A stretch of 64,000 bases of DNA from Mesotoga prima MesG1.Ag.4.2 (GTDB taxonomy: Bacteria > Thermotogota > Thermotogae > Petrotogales > Kosmotogaceae). The translations under genes and the position numbers were made by a program. Position 1 is the first letter of the stretch, and each line of letters begins with the position of its first letter. Where the stretch lies: contig NC_017934.1 of assembly GCF_000147715.2 (NCBI RefSeq), positions 2,790,001 through 2,854,000 on the forward strand. Reading direction: 5' to 3'. This document shows positions 33,399 to 41,528 of the stretch, piece after piece. The notes under the pieces are model-generated. The model was not told the origin of the DNA. It ran no database searches and saw only the letters and a list, made by a program, of their open reading frames with translations.

Positions 33399-34372
33399 TT
33401 TTCGGATCCCCCCTCGAAAAGCCAGCAGGCAGCGGTGTGGCCGTCACCAACATAGAATTCGGGCGGGTCTTTTTGTCGGCAAATCTCCATCGCGTGAGGG
33501 CATCTAGGGTTGAATCGACAGCCTTCTGGGAATTCATATGCCCTGGGAACGTATCCTTCAATGTAAGGCAGTTTCTTCCCCTTGAAGGATCTTGTCACTC
33601 TAGAGCTGAGAAGACCCTTGGTGTACGGATGCGAGGGCGAGGAATATAGTTCCTTCACCCCGGCCTTCTCGACAATCTTTCCGGCGTACATTACGTGTAC
33701 TCTGTCGGCCAGTTCGGCAACTACCCCGAGATCATGGGTGATGAAGATTATTGAACTGCCGAATTCACCCTGGAGCTCTCTCATAATGTTCAGGACCTGA
33801 GCCTGAATTGTGACATCCAGTGCGGTGGTTGGTTCGTCCGCTATTATTATCTCCGGATTTGTTATTAAGGCCATCGCAATCATAATTCTTTGAAGCATTC
33901 CGCCGCTCATTTCGTGGGGATACTCTCTGTACCTCTTCTCCGGTTCTGGGATATTTACCCTCCTGAGAATTGAAATGATCTCATCGTAGGTTCTGGTCTG
34001 GTCCCAGTTCATGTGTGCTCTGGCAACTTCCGTTAGCTGGAACCCTATCGTGTACAGGGGATCGAATGCCGACATAGGTTCCTGAAAGATCATACTGATT
34101 TCCTTGCCCCTTATGTCCCTGTACGCCTTGTTAGAAAGTCCCACGAGGTTCTTTCCCTTGTACAAGATCTCTCCCTCAACCTTGGCCGGCGGCACTTTTA
34201 TCAGACCGAGAATTGTCTGGACGGTAACGCTTTTACCACAGCCGGATTCTCCGACAAGTGCGAGGATCTCTCCCTTCTCGAGATAGAAGCTTATGTCGTC
34301 CACAGCTTTGACCAGACCGTCCGGGGTCCTGAAATAAGTTTTGAGATTCTTCACCTCGAGTATCGCGCTCAT
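33395..34372 (-). CDS. oppD: Oligopeptide-type ABC transporter ATP-binding protein OppD
   Basis: The second peptide-class ATPase, 325 residues: Walker A GESGCGKS, signature MSGGMLQRIMIA, Walker B IIIADEPTTALD, and an oligo_HPY tail GCRFNPRCPHAMEICRQKDP. OppD and OppF normally form a heterodimer under the two permeases. It overlaps oppC and oppF by 4 bp at each side, so the stoichiometry is translationally coupled. Confidence 0.94.
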   Translation of the reverse strand: MSAILEVKNLKTYFRTPDGLVKAVDDISFYLEKGEILALVGESGCGKSVTVQTILGLIKVPPAKVEGEILYKGKNLVGLSNKAYRDIRGKEISMIFQEPMSAFDPLYTIGFQLTEVARAHMNWDQTRTYDEIISILRRVNIPEPEKRYREYPHEMSGGMLQRIMIAMALITNPEIIIADEPTTALDVTIQAQVLNIMRELQGEFGSSIIFITHDLGVVAELADRVHVMYAGKIVEKAGVKELYSSPSHPYTKGLLSSRVTRSFKGKKLPYIEGYVPRAYEFPEGCRFNPRCPHAMEICRQKDPPEFYVGDGHTAACWLFEGGSEK

Positions 34373-35460
34373 ACCTTCTCCACCGCCCTGTAAGGATCGA
34401 CGGCGTCTCTCAAGGCGTCTCCCACGAAGTTGAAGGAGAGAACCGCAACGATTATGAAGATTCCCGGAACCATTAGCCAGGGATGGGCCTCAAGTTCAGA
34501 TATAGACTGGGCCTGTTTCAACAGCAGGCCCCAGCTTGTCATAGGTTCCTTTATACCGAGCCCCAGGAAGCTAATCGCGCTCTCTCCCAGAATCATTCCC
34601 GGTATTGAAAGAGTAGAGACGACTATGAGGTAGCTTATCGTGTTAGGAATCAAGTGACGCGTTATTATTTTCATGTTAGATACACCGGATACTCTGGCGG
34701 CCAGAATGAACTCCTTCTCTCTCAGGCTCAGGACCATTCCTCTGACAACACGCGCAACACCCATCCAGCCGATTAGTGAAAGAACGATTACGATTCCGAA
34801 ATAGACCCATGTACTTGGCCATTGAGGAGGTAGAATCGTGGCAAGCGCGAGCCAGAGGGGAATCCTCGGAAAGGATCTCAGAAGCTCAATGAAACGCTGT
34901 ATGACTACGTCTATAGTCCCGCCGTAGAATCCCGAAAGCGCTCCAACTATCGCTCCTATGAATACGCTTATCAGAGTGCCGACGAGGCCGACTGTCATTG
35001 AGACCTTCCCCCCGATCAGGACCCTGGAGAATAGATCCCTGCCAAATCTGTCGCCGCCAAAAAGAAGAACCATCGCTATATCGGAAGATTCTTCAACACC
35101 GAAGAGATGGAGATCAGTCTTGAAAATCCCCCAGAATCTGTATTCCTCCCCTCTGACGAAGAACTTCACAGGAACTGGCCGGCTGGTGTCTTCGGAGAAT
35201 TCCAGCCTGTAAGTCACGGGGTTTCTGACCTTCTTCATCCCGTACACGAAGGGGCCGATCCATTTACCTTCTTCATCGAAGAATCGGATCTTCGAGGGGG
35301 GCGCATAGACGAAATTCCTGTGGGAAGTCACATAGTTGTATGGCGCTATGAAGTCGGAAAATATGACGAGCAGATACATGATAGAAAGGGCTATTAAGCC
35401 AACAACACCAAGTTTATGTTTGAAGAAATTCTTTGCAATCCGGCTTTTCGTGCTCTGCAT
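34369..35460 (-). CDS. oppC: Oligopeptide-type ABC transporter permease OppC
   Basis: A 363-residue permease. After the first membrane helix (GVVGLIALSIMYLLVIFSDF) there is a hydrophilic insert of about 90 residues (from about 40 to 130) before the transport domain; such OppC_N segments occur but this one is longer than usual. The core has about five further helices and the EAA-type loop AARVSGVSNMKIITRHLIPN. It pairs with OppB, encoded 1 bp upstream. Confidence 0.92.
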   Translation of the reverse strand: MQSTKSRIAKNFFKHKLGVVGLIALSIMYLLVIFSDFIAPYNYVTSHRNFVYAPPSKIRFFDEEGKWIGPFVYGMKKVRNPVTYRLEFSEDTSRPVPVKFFVRGEEYRFWGIFKTDLHLFGVEESSDIAMVLLFGGDRFGRDLFSRVLIGGKVSMTVGLVGTLISVFIGAIVGALSGFYGGTIDVVIQRFIELLRSFPRIPLWLALATILPPQWPSTWVYFGIVIVLSLIGWMGVARVVRGMVLSLREKEFILAARVSGVSNMKIITRHLIPNTISYLIVVSTLSIPGMILGESAISFLGLGIKEPMTSWGLLLKQAQSISELEAHPWLMVPGIFIIVAVLSFNFVGDALRDAVDPYRAVEKV

Positions 35461-35461
35461 A

Positions 35462-36430
35462 TCAGCTCATCCTTATCCGTGGGTCGAGAACGGCAAGCGC
35501 TATGTCGGCAAATAGATTCCCGATCTGGGTTATGATGGCGATGAACATAAGGAACGTCATTACTAGATACTGGTCGTGGTTGAGAAGCGCGTTATAGAAG
35601 AACGGTCCCATCGTCGGCAGATTCAGGACGATAGCGGCTATTATGGTGCCGCTGAATACGTTAGGAAGCTCCGTTCCGGCTATGCTGACCATCGGATTGA
35701 GTGCGTTTTTTATCGCGTGCCTTTTTACGGTCTTTTCATCGAGCCCGTGAGCCCTGAGCGAGGTGACAAAGGGAGAAGAAATGACATCTAACATGTTCCC
35801 GCGCATGACACGCATGAGTCCAGCAAGACCGCTCATGCCTACTACAACGAGAGGAATCCACAGGTGTTTAAGTAGATCCACAAACTTTTCCAGGCTGAAA
35901 GGCGCCCCAACGAACTGTGGCGAAAAGAGGCCACCGACCGAGGTCGCCCCCATCTGCAGCATGAGGTACATAAGGATCAGTGCCAGGAAGAAGTCCGGTA
36001 CAGAAAGACCTATGAAGCCAATAACTGTTAGCGAATAGTCACCAAATGAATATGGATGCAGCGCAGAGTAGATTCCCATCGGAACGGCAAGGATCCATTG
36101 AAAAACGATGGCTCCTAGTGCAACGAAGACCGTCCAGCCCATTCGTTCCCATATAAGCTCTCCAACAGGTCTTTGAAAGGCAAAGGAGTAGCCGAAGTCC
36201 CCTCTGGTGACTATCCCCTTGATCCAGTTCCAGTATCTTATGTGGGCCGGTTCATCGAGCCCGAGATTCTTTCTGAGTAGCTCGATCTGCGCCGGTGAAA
36301 TTCTCGGGTTGTCCAGATACTGGCTTATGAAATCACCGGGTTGTAGCTCGGTGATCACGAAGCAGATCACGGATATGAAGAACATCATTGGAATCATTAT
36401 AAGCAATCTTCTAGCGATAAAAGACCACAT
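35462..36430 (-). CDS. oppB: Oligopeptide-type ABC transporter permease OppB
   Basis: A 322-residue permease with the OppB/DppB N-terminus (FIARRLLIMIPMMFFISVICF) and the proline-rich region LQPGDFISQYLDNPRISPAQIE. The EAA loop is LRAHGLDEKTVKRHAIKNAL. It follows the binding-protein gene after a strong hairpin, and a CGGAGGAAG site precedes its ATG. Confidence 0.92.
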   Translation of the reverse strand: MWSFIARRLLIMIPMMFFISVICFVITELQPGDFISQYLDNPRISPAQIELLRKNLGLDEPAHIRYWNWIKGIVTRGDFGYSFAFQRPVGELIWERMGWTVFVALGAIVFQWILAVPMGIYSALHPYSFGDYSLTVIGFIGLSVPDFFLALILMYLMLQMGATSVGGLFSPQFVGAPFSLEKFVDLLKHLWIPLVVVGMSGLAGLMRVMRGNMLDVISSPFVTSLRAHGLDEKTVKRHAIKNALNPMVSIAGTELPNVFSGTIIAAIVLNLPTMGPFFYNALLNHDQYLVMTFLMFIAIITQIGNLFADIALAVLDPRIRMS

Positions 36431-36452
36431 AATCTTCCTCCGGAGAAGTAAA

Positions 36453-36475
36453 GCGGGAGGAGAATCTCCTCCCGC
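36453..36475 (-). terminator. Intercistronic hairpin between binding-protein and oppB genes
   Basis: A nearly perfect stem GCGGGAGGAGA / TCTCCTCCCGC of 10-11 bp with a minimal loop, 11 bp after the binding-protein stop. The following bases (TTTACTTC) are only moderately T-rich, so it may protect the upstream message as much as terminate. Confidence 0.65.
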
Positions 36476-36486
36476 AGATGAAGCAC

Positions 36487-38232
36487 TTATTTCTTAAATA
36501 CGGTCCAGGAAGAGTAAGAGAGAAGCCCCTCTTCGTTCTGTTCGACGTTTCCTAGCGACTTGTTCGCGGCGTAAAGATTCATTCCTTTGCACACGAAAAT
36601 CACGGGAAGATACTCCGCGTAGATCTCCTGCCATTCGTCGTAATAGGATTTTCTTTCGACCGGGTCCATTGCGACCTGGCCCTTTTCAAAGAGTTCGTAC
36701 ACTCTCTTTTCCCAATCAAGCATGTTTTCCATGATAGGAAGATTGGTGTCGGGGTCTCTCGTTGTTCTGTGCCAGTAGTAGAGCTGAGTTCCCGGCTGCC
36801 AGATCGCCTTTCTCAACTGGGGATCGGGCTGGTTCCCAAAGGCCCTGATTCCAGCTTCGAAACTGCCGGCGCCAAACATCTGTCCAGTTAGCGAGCTATC
36901 GAGTATCTGGAGGTTGACCTTTACTCCGATACTCTGCAAGTCCTGAGAGTAAATGTATGCGATGTCCTGGTACTCCTGCGGAGAGCTCTGCAGGGTAAGC
37001 ACGAACTCGAACTTCGTCCCGTCGGGATACTCTCTGAAGCCGTCTCCGTCATTGTCTTTGAGTCCAAGCTCGTCTAGAATTCTCGCGGCCTCTGCCAGGT
37101 TGAAGGGTCTGCGAATCTCTTCGATTTTTGGATTGTAGAAGGCCTTGTTAGAGGGAAGTACAGGCACTCCTCCAAGAACGGCCAGTCCATTGTAGACCTC
37201 ATCGATGATCCTCTCTCTGTCAAGGGCATATTCCATTGCCTGGCGGAACTCGGTAGTTCTGAAAACCTCTCTGAGTTTCGGGTTCTCAACATCGAAATTG
37301 AATGCGATGTGAATCGGGCTTGGAGTAGGCTGAGTAGGCTCGGCAAGGAAGACTCTAAATGGACCGCCGGCAAGTTCCCTCTCCTTGAGGATCGGGAAGT
37401 CGTTTCCACTCACGGCCATGTAGTCGAGCTCTCCTGCCATGAACTTGGCAAGCCTCACCTGTGCATCGCTTACAACGAGGTACTCGATCTTGTCCACGTA
37501 AGGAAGCTTGTTGCCATATTCATCGACCTTCCAGTAGTTTGGATTTTTCGTCATGACGACCTTCTGGTCTATTATGTATTCCGAGAGCATGAAGGGTCCA
37601 TTTGCTGGAATCTCGTTCAGAGGAGTGTTTGTTAGCCATACATCGTTGACCGAGTCGGGTCTGTTCTTGTCGATCTTGCTTTCAAGCGCATGGGACGGGT
37701 AGATATAGGCGTGCGATAGAACTGTGAAGAAGGCAGCGTACGGCGCGGGCAGAATAGCCTTGACAGTGCTGTCGTCGACCTTTACCCACTCAATTGGTTT
37801 TGCTTCGATTGTGAATCTGGCTACGGAGTTTCCTCTGGCTACGGGATTCATAACGAAGTGCTCAAATGTGAAGATTACGTCATCGGCGGTCAGAGGGACG
37901 CCATCAGACCACTTCACATCTCTCAGGTGGAAGGTGACCTCCTTGTTGTCTTCCGAGACTTCCCACGACTCTGCAAGGGCGGGCCTGATTGCCGACGTAA
38001 CCGGATGAGCCTCGACGAGTCCTGTGAGCATCTGTCCTGCAACGGAGTAAGCGTTGCTATCGAGAGTGCCGTAGAAATTGAATGACTGGGGGGAACCGGT
38101 AAGTGCCAAGTACAGCGTCCCTCCCATTCTGGGGTTTGGATCAGGTGTCAGCATGCTGTCTTCCACGAATGGAGCTGCCATTAACATGGCGGTGAAAAGA
38201 ACTGCGAGAACTAACAGAAAGATTCGCCTCAC
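36487..38232 (-). CDS. oppA: Family-5 ABC solute-binding protein (OppA-like)
   Basis: A secreted binding protein of 581 residues. The signal peptide MRRIFLLVLAVLFTAMLMA has no lipobox. Family features include the N-terminal GGTLYLALTGSPQSFN, VTFHLRDVKWSDGVPLTADDVIFTFE (about 91-116) and FRQAMEYALDRERI. It is cotranscribed with a serine hydrolase and AnmK upstream and the permeases downstream, so its ligand is probably a cell-wall muropeptide or peptide (inferred, compare MppA of enterics). The start is a GTG behind AAAGGAGG. Confidence 0.9.
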   Translation of the reverse strand: MRRIFLLVLAVLFTAMLMAAPFVEDSMLTPDPNPRMGGTLYLALTGSPQSFNFYGTLDSNAYSVAGQMLTGLVEAHPVTSAIRPALAESWEVSEDNKEVTFHLRDVKWSDGVPLTADDVIFTFEHFVMNPVARGNSVARFTIEAKPIEWVKVDDSTVKAILPAPYAAFFTVLSHAYIYPSHALESKIDKNRPDSVNDVWLTNTPLNEIPANGPFMLSEYIIDQKVVMTKNPNYWKVDEYGNKLPYVDKIEYLVVSDAQVRLAKFMAGELDYMAVSGNDFPILKERELAGGPFRVFLAEPTQPTPSPIHIAFNFDVENPKLREVFRTTEFRQAMEYALDRERIIDEVYNGLAVLGGVPVLPSNKAFYNPKIEEIRRPFNLAEAARILDELGLKDNDGDGFREYPDGTKFEFVLTLQSSPQEYQDIAYIYSQDLQSIGVKVNLQILDSSLTGQMFGAGSFEAGIRAFGNQPDPQLRKAIWQPGTQLYYWHRTTRDPDTNLPIMENMLDWEKRVYELFEKGQVAMDPVERKSYYDEWQEIYAEYLPVIFVCKGMNLYAANKSLGNVEQNEEGLLSYSSWTVFKK

Positions 38233-38272
38233 GGTAAAAACCTCCTTTATGTTTTCTCTCCCGTCGGGGAGA

Positions 38273-39388
38273 TCAAGGTAAAGCCAGTTTTCCTAGGACA
38301 ACTCTCTTTCTCGCTCCTGTTACAGACGGAACGTTTGCCTCTACCCCGTTAAAGAACTCCTGGGCTAGAACTGCCATGCCAATCGCTTCCTTTGCCTGCA
38401 AGAAGGTTTTGTCAGGCACTTCTACATCAAGGCCGCTAAGCTGTTTAAGATCCTCGATCATAACGGGGTTAAGGGCCCCTCCTCCCGTAACTACTATTCT
38501 TTTCCCCAAAGGTAAATATGAATTGATGCTTTGAACCAACTGGAATACGCTGAACCTAACGAGTGTTCTAACAAGGTTTTCCGGAGAGGAGAAGGAGATC
38601 CCCTCCAGGAAGGTTTCGTTGTAGATCTCTCTTCCCGTCGATTTTGGGGGCTGCCTCTCAAAATATCTTCGGTCTCTCTCTATGAGAACGTCGAGTATCG
38701 CGCTGTCGACTGAGCCCCGGGCGGCGATCTTGCCCCCTTCGTCAAACTCCATGTTGAAATACCTTTTTGCTACTAAATCTATCAGGCAGTTGGCGGGACC
38801 TGTGTCGAAGGCTTTCATGTCTTCAAGCTTCTCGGCCACATAGCTAACGTTCGCTATACCACCTAAATTTACTGCGTAGATGCCGCTTTCAAAATAGATC
38901 CAGTCGAAATAAGGAATGATAGGCGCTCCCTCACCCCCGAAGACCATGTCCTTCTTCCTGAAATCAAAGACCACCGGAAGGCCAGTCTCGGACGACACGA
39001 TGTCCGCTTCACCAATCTGAAGAGTGGCATGCACTGCGGGATCGTGGTAAACGGTTTGTCCGTGGTAAGCGATTGCGTCAACCTTGACTTCCGTTCCATT
39101 TAGAAAAGACTTGATTGCATCCGCATGTCTTTTCCCGATGAGGAAGTTCATCGAATTGACTCTGTCCACACCAGAAAGCGAAGGGTCGAAAGTTTTCACT
39201 ATTTCATCGTGGAAACTCGACTCGAACTGAACGGAAGAGTGCTCGAGAAGCTTCACCTTCATGGACTTTCCGCTCCCGGAACAATTAACAATTGCAAGCT
39301 CCAAACCGTCGGCCGACGTTCCCGACATGACTCCGAGAATGCTTCTTGTTCCGCTGGAGAGAAGATCTCTTATCTCATTCCAGATCAT
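38273..39388 (-). CDS. anmK: Anhydro-N-acetylmuramic acid kinase AnmK
   Basis: A cytoplasmic ASKHA-fold kinase of 371 residues that hydrolyses and phosphorylates 1,6-anhydro-MurNAc to MurNAc 6-phosphate, the substrate of MurQ. Hallmarks are GVMSGTSADGLELA at residues 19-32, the AYHGQTVYHDP region, VNLGGIANVSYV, AFDTGPANCLID and VTGGGALNPVM. It overlaps the serine hydrolase gene by 4 bp (ATGA). Finding it in one operon with a peptide importer fits uptake of anhydro-muropeptides released by lytic transglycosylases. Confidence 0.95.
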   Translation of the reverse strand: MIWNEIRDLLSSGTRSILGVMSGTSADGLELAIVNCSGSGKSMKVKLLEHSSVQFESSFHDEIVKTFDPSLSGVDRVNSMNFLIGKRHADAIKSFLNGTEVKVDAIAYHGQTVYHDPAVHATLQIGEADIVSSETGLPVVFDFRKKDMVFGGEGAPIIPYFDWIYFESGIYAVNLGGIANVSYVAEKLEDMKAFDTGPANCLIDLVAKRYFNMEFDEGGKIAARGSVDSAILDVLIERDRRYFERQPPKSTGREIYNETFLEGISFSSPENLVRTLVRFSVFQLVQSINSYLPLGKRIVVTGGGALNPVMIEDLKQLSGLDVEVPDKTFLQAKEAIGMAVLAQEFFNGVEANVPSVTGARKRVVLGKLALP

Positions 39389-40404
39389 CCGAGGCTCCCG
39401 AAGACAAGGTTGTGCAGGCGTCTTCTGATCTGCTGAATCTGCGGTATCGTATCCCGCCTGCTGATATTGGTTCGGTTGGACAGCATAATAACGAATAGTC
39501 CCGTAAGTGGATCGACCCAGATCGACGTTCCGGTAAAGCCGGTGTGTCCAAAAGCCTCTTCTCCAAGCATGTCACCTGCACTGGAACCTCTTGCAGGTGC
39601 CATCCAGCCTAGATGCCGTTTGCTTTCACCTATCGATACTGTTTCAGATATGAACGTTTCAAAGACCCTGGAAGGTACCAGCCTAGCATACATTAGACTG
39701 GAGACGAACTTGAAAAGATCTTCAACCGATGAAAAAACGCCGGCATTTCCGCTCACTCCACCGAGATAATACGCTAGTTCGTCATCCGGCAACCCTCTTA
39801 GAATCTTTCCTTCCCGTTCGCTTGTCGGCGCCACGTGATCTAGGCTCTTCGGCAGATACGTGGTCGAATTCATCCCGAGTGGTTCGAAAATCTGTTGTGA
39901 ACAGAACTCGTCGAATTTTACAGAAGTGACTTTCTCGACAATGGCCATGAGAGTTATGAAGTTCAGGCATGAATAGTTTATCTTTTCCATCGGTACGGTC
40001 TCGGGTTCTAGATCTATGATGGATTTCAGCAATTCACGCCCCTTAAGCTCTCGCCATGCCTCGGAATATGGCTGCATACCTGAAGTGTGCGTGAGCAGAT
40101 GAAAGATCGATATCCCCTTCTTCGATTCCGGAACATCGAAGAAATCTCCGAGCGTATCCCAAAGAGAAAGCTCCCCGCGCGAAACGAGAATCATTATCGC
40201 GCTTGTGGTTGCAACCACCTTGCTCATGCTTGCGATGTCGTAAACAGTTTCAAATGTCGTGGGGGTATTGTCGTCTACCGCAATGAAGCCATAGGTATTC
40301 TTGTAGAGGACCTCGGTATCCTTTCCCACCAAAACTACAGCTCCCGGGTACACTGCTTTTTCAATACCGCACGAGACTATTTCGTCAACCCTATTCCAGA
40401 TCAA
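39385..40404 (-). CDS. Beta-lactamase-fold serine hydrolase (AmiE/YbbE-like), cytoplasmic
   Basis: A 339-residue enzyme of the class C beta-lactamase / penicillin-binding family. The SxxK motif is Ser59-Met-Ser-Lys62; the second motif is Tyr144-Ser-Cys rather than Tyr-x-Asn; the third is His-Thr-Gly in AFGHTGFTG. The mature-like N-terminus MIWNRVDEIVSCG shows no signal peptide. In Bacillus subtilis the homologous gene next to nagZ and namZ encodes the N-acetylmuramyl-L-alanine amidase AmiE, so removal of stem peptides from MurNAc is the likely role (inferred). The start is a TTG behind AAGGAGG, the first gene of the operon; its leader is repeat DNA. Confidence 0.83.
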   Translation of the reverse strand: MIWNRVDEIVSCGIEKAVYPGAVVLVGKDTEVLYKNTYGFIAVDDNTPTTFETVYDIASMSKVVATTSAIMILVSRGELSLWDTLGDFFDVPESKKGISIFHLLTHTSGMQPYSEAWRELKGRELLKSIIDLEPETVPMEKINYSCLNFITLMAIVEKVTSVKFDEFCSQQIFEPLGMNSTTYLPKSLDHVAPTSEREGKILRGLPDDELAYYLGGVSGNAGVFSSVEDLFKFVSSLMYARLVPSRVFETFISETVSIGESKRHLGWMAPARGSSAGDMLGEEAFGHTGFTGTSIWVDPLTGLFVIMLSNRTNISRRDTIPQIQQIRRRLHNLVFGSLG

Positions 40405-40423
40405 AGCGAGCCTCCTTATGTAT

Positions 40424-41340
40424 TGCGTTGTCCGCTAACGGTCAGCAGTTACAAGTTGTCAGTTACAAGTTGCTAGCATAAGAACCGCTGTGCGCTTAAG
40501 AGAAAAAACCCGCTGAACGCTGCAAAGAGCCGTCCTTGGTCCTTCGTCCCAAACCATGAACCCGTCCTTCGGAAGAGCAGTTGCAAGTTGACTGTTCCAA
40601 GTTGCGAGCATAAGAACCGCTGTGCGCTTAAGAGAAAAAACCCGCTGGTCGCTGAGCGAAAGAATTCGTCATCTGAACTTGATTCAGAATCTTTGTTTGA
40701 AAGTCATTTGGAACAAGCTACCTGCTATGCATGCCCACGGTTTCCAAAGACAGTAGATCCCGAAACAAGTTCGGGATGACAGCGTATGGTTACTCCGAAA
40801 ACGCTACAACGCATCATGCTGAACTCACTTCAGCATCTCTTGTTCGTGGTTTTTGACTTTAACCAAGAACTAAGAACAGATCCTTGCTCTAGAACGAATA
40901 ACAGATTCTCCTTGGAGAACGGAGAACCATTCAACGTCCAACCAGTTCCTTTGCTATTTCCTACCACCAACCTCCGACCCGCAACGACGCCGGTTTTACA
41001 ACTCACAACTCACAACTTAGAACTTGCAACTGATCCTTTGCTCTTCCAACCTCTGACCACTGACCTCTAACCTCGGTTTCTCAAAAGCCCAGATCCTGAA
41101 CAGGAGCGCTTCAGGATGACAAAATGAGTTCGTTCTGATCAGATTACTTTAATTTGCTCGCTCTTTTTCTTTGGTTTTTGCCTCCTGGTGCTTAAGCGCC
41201 AGCATCACTTCCCCGGATGCTCTTCCGGGAATCACTTCCTCGCGCCAGCGAGCCTCACTTCCTGCCGGAGGCAGCATCACTTCTGATCTTGATGCCACCA
41301 ACCCCCGACCTCCGACCCCCAACCACGGTTCTTCCAACAG
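40424..41340. repeat. Composite intergenic repeat block 5
   Basis: Fills the gap between two divergent operons. It starts about 20 bp from the serine hydrolase start codon. Contents: two GAACCGCTGTGCGCTTAAG phrases (about 40492 and 40615), a shortened TCCTTGGTCCTTCGTCC copy, ATCCCGAA-ACAAG-TTCGGGAT (40757-40777), ATCCTGAA...TTCAGGAT (41093-41117) and a hairpin array with CATCACTTCC linkers (41185-41297). About 40965-41320 matches 31830-32165. No gene is present. Confidence 0.88.
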
Positions 41341-41445
41341 CAATGCTATCGCATTTTCTTTCTGTATCCAAGTTTTCCCTCGGTTACTTAAATGGAACTA
41401 TAGTCAAATATGATCGATAGGCAGCGGAATCTAAGGTTATGTATA

Positions 41446-41510
41446 TTCATACTATACAAATTTACAATTGACAATACAAGGTAATAAAAACTAGAATTGT
41501 ATCGTATGAA
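41446..41510. promoter_or_regulatory. Inverted pair of 14-bp sites flanking the nagZ promoter
   Basis: TTGTATCGTATGAA at 41497-41510 (plus strand) and TTGTATAGTATGAA at 41446-41459 (minus strand) agree at 13 of 14 positions. One lies just upstream of the -35 and one overlaps the start of transcription, which suits a dimeric repressor, most simply the GntR protein of the same operon. Confidence 0.6.
41468..41497 (+). promoter_or_regulatory. Promoter of the nagZ-murQ operon
   Basis: TTGACA (41468-41473), an 18-bp spacer, then TAGAAT (41492-41497), 31 bp ahead of the nagZ start. Confidence 0.75.
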
Positions 41511-41528
41511 AACCAGGGAGAATTCAGA

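Noticed and set aside
39385-40404. Antibiotic-resistance beta-lactamase
   Set aside because: The fold motifs are present, but there is no signal peptide, the second motif is altered, and the operon context is wall recycling, so resistance is unlikely.
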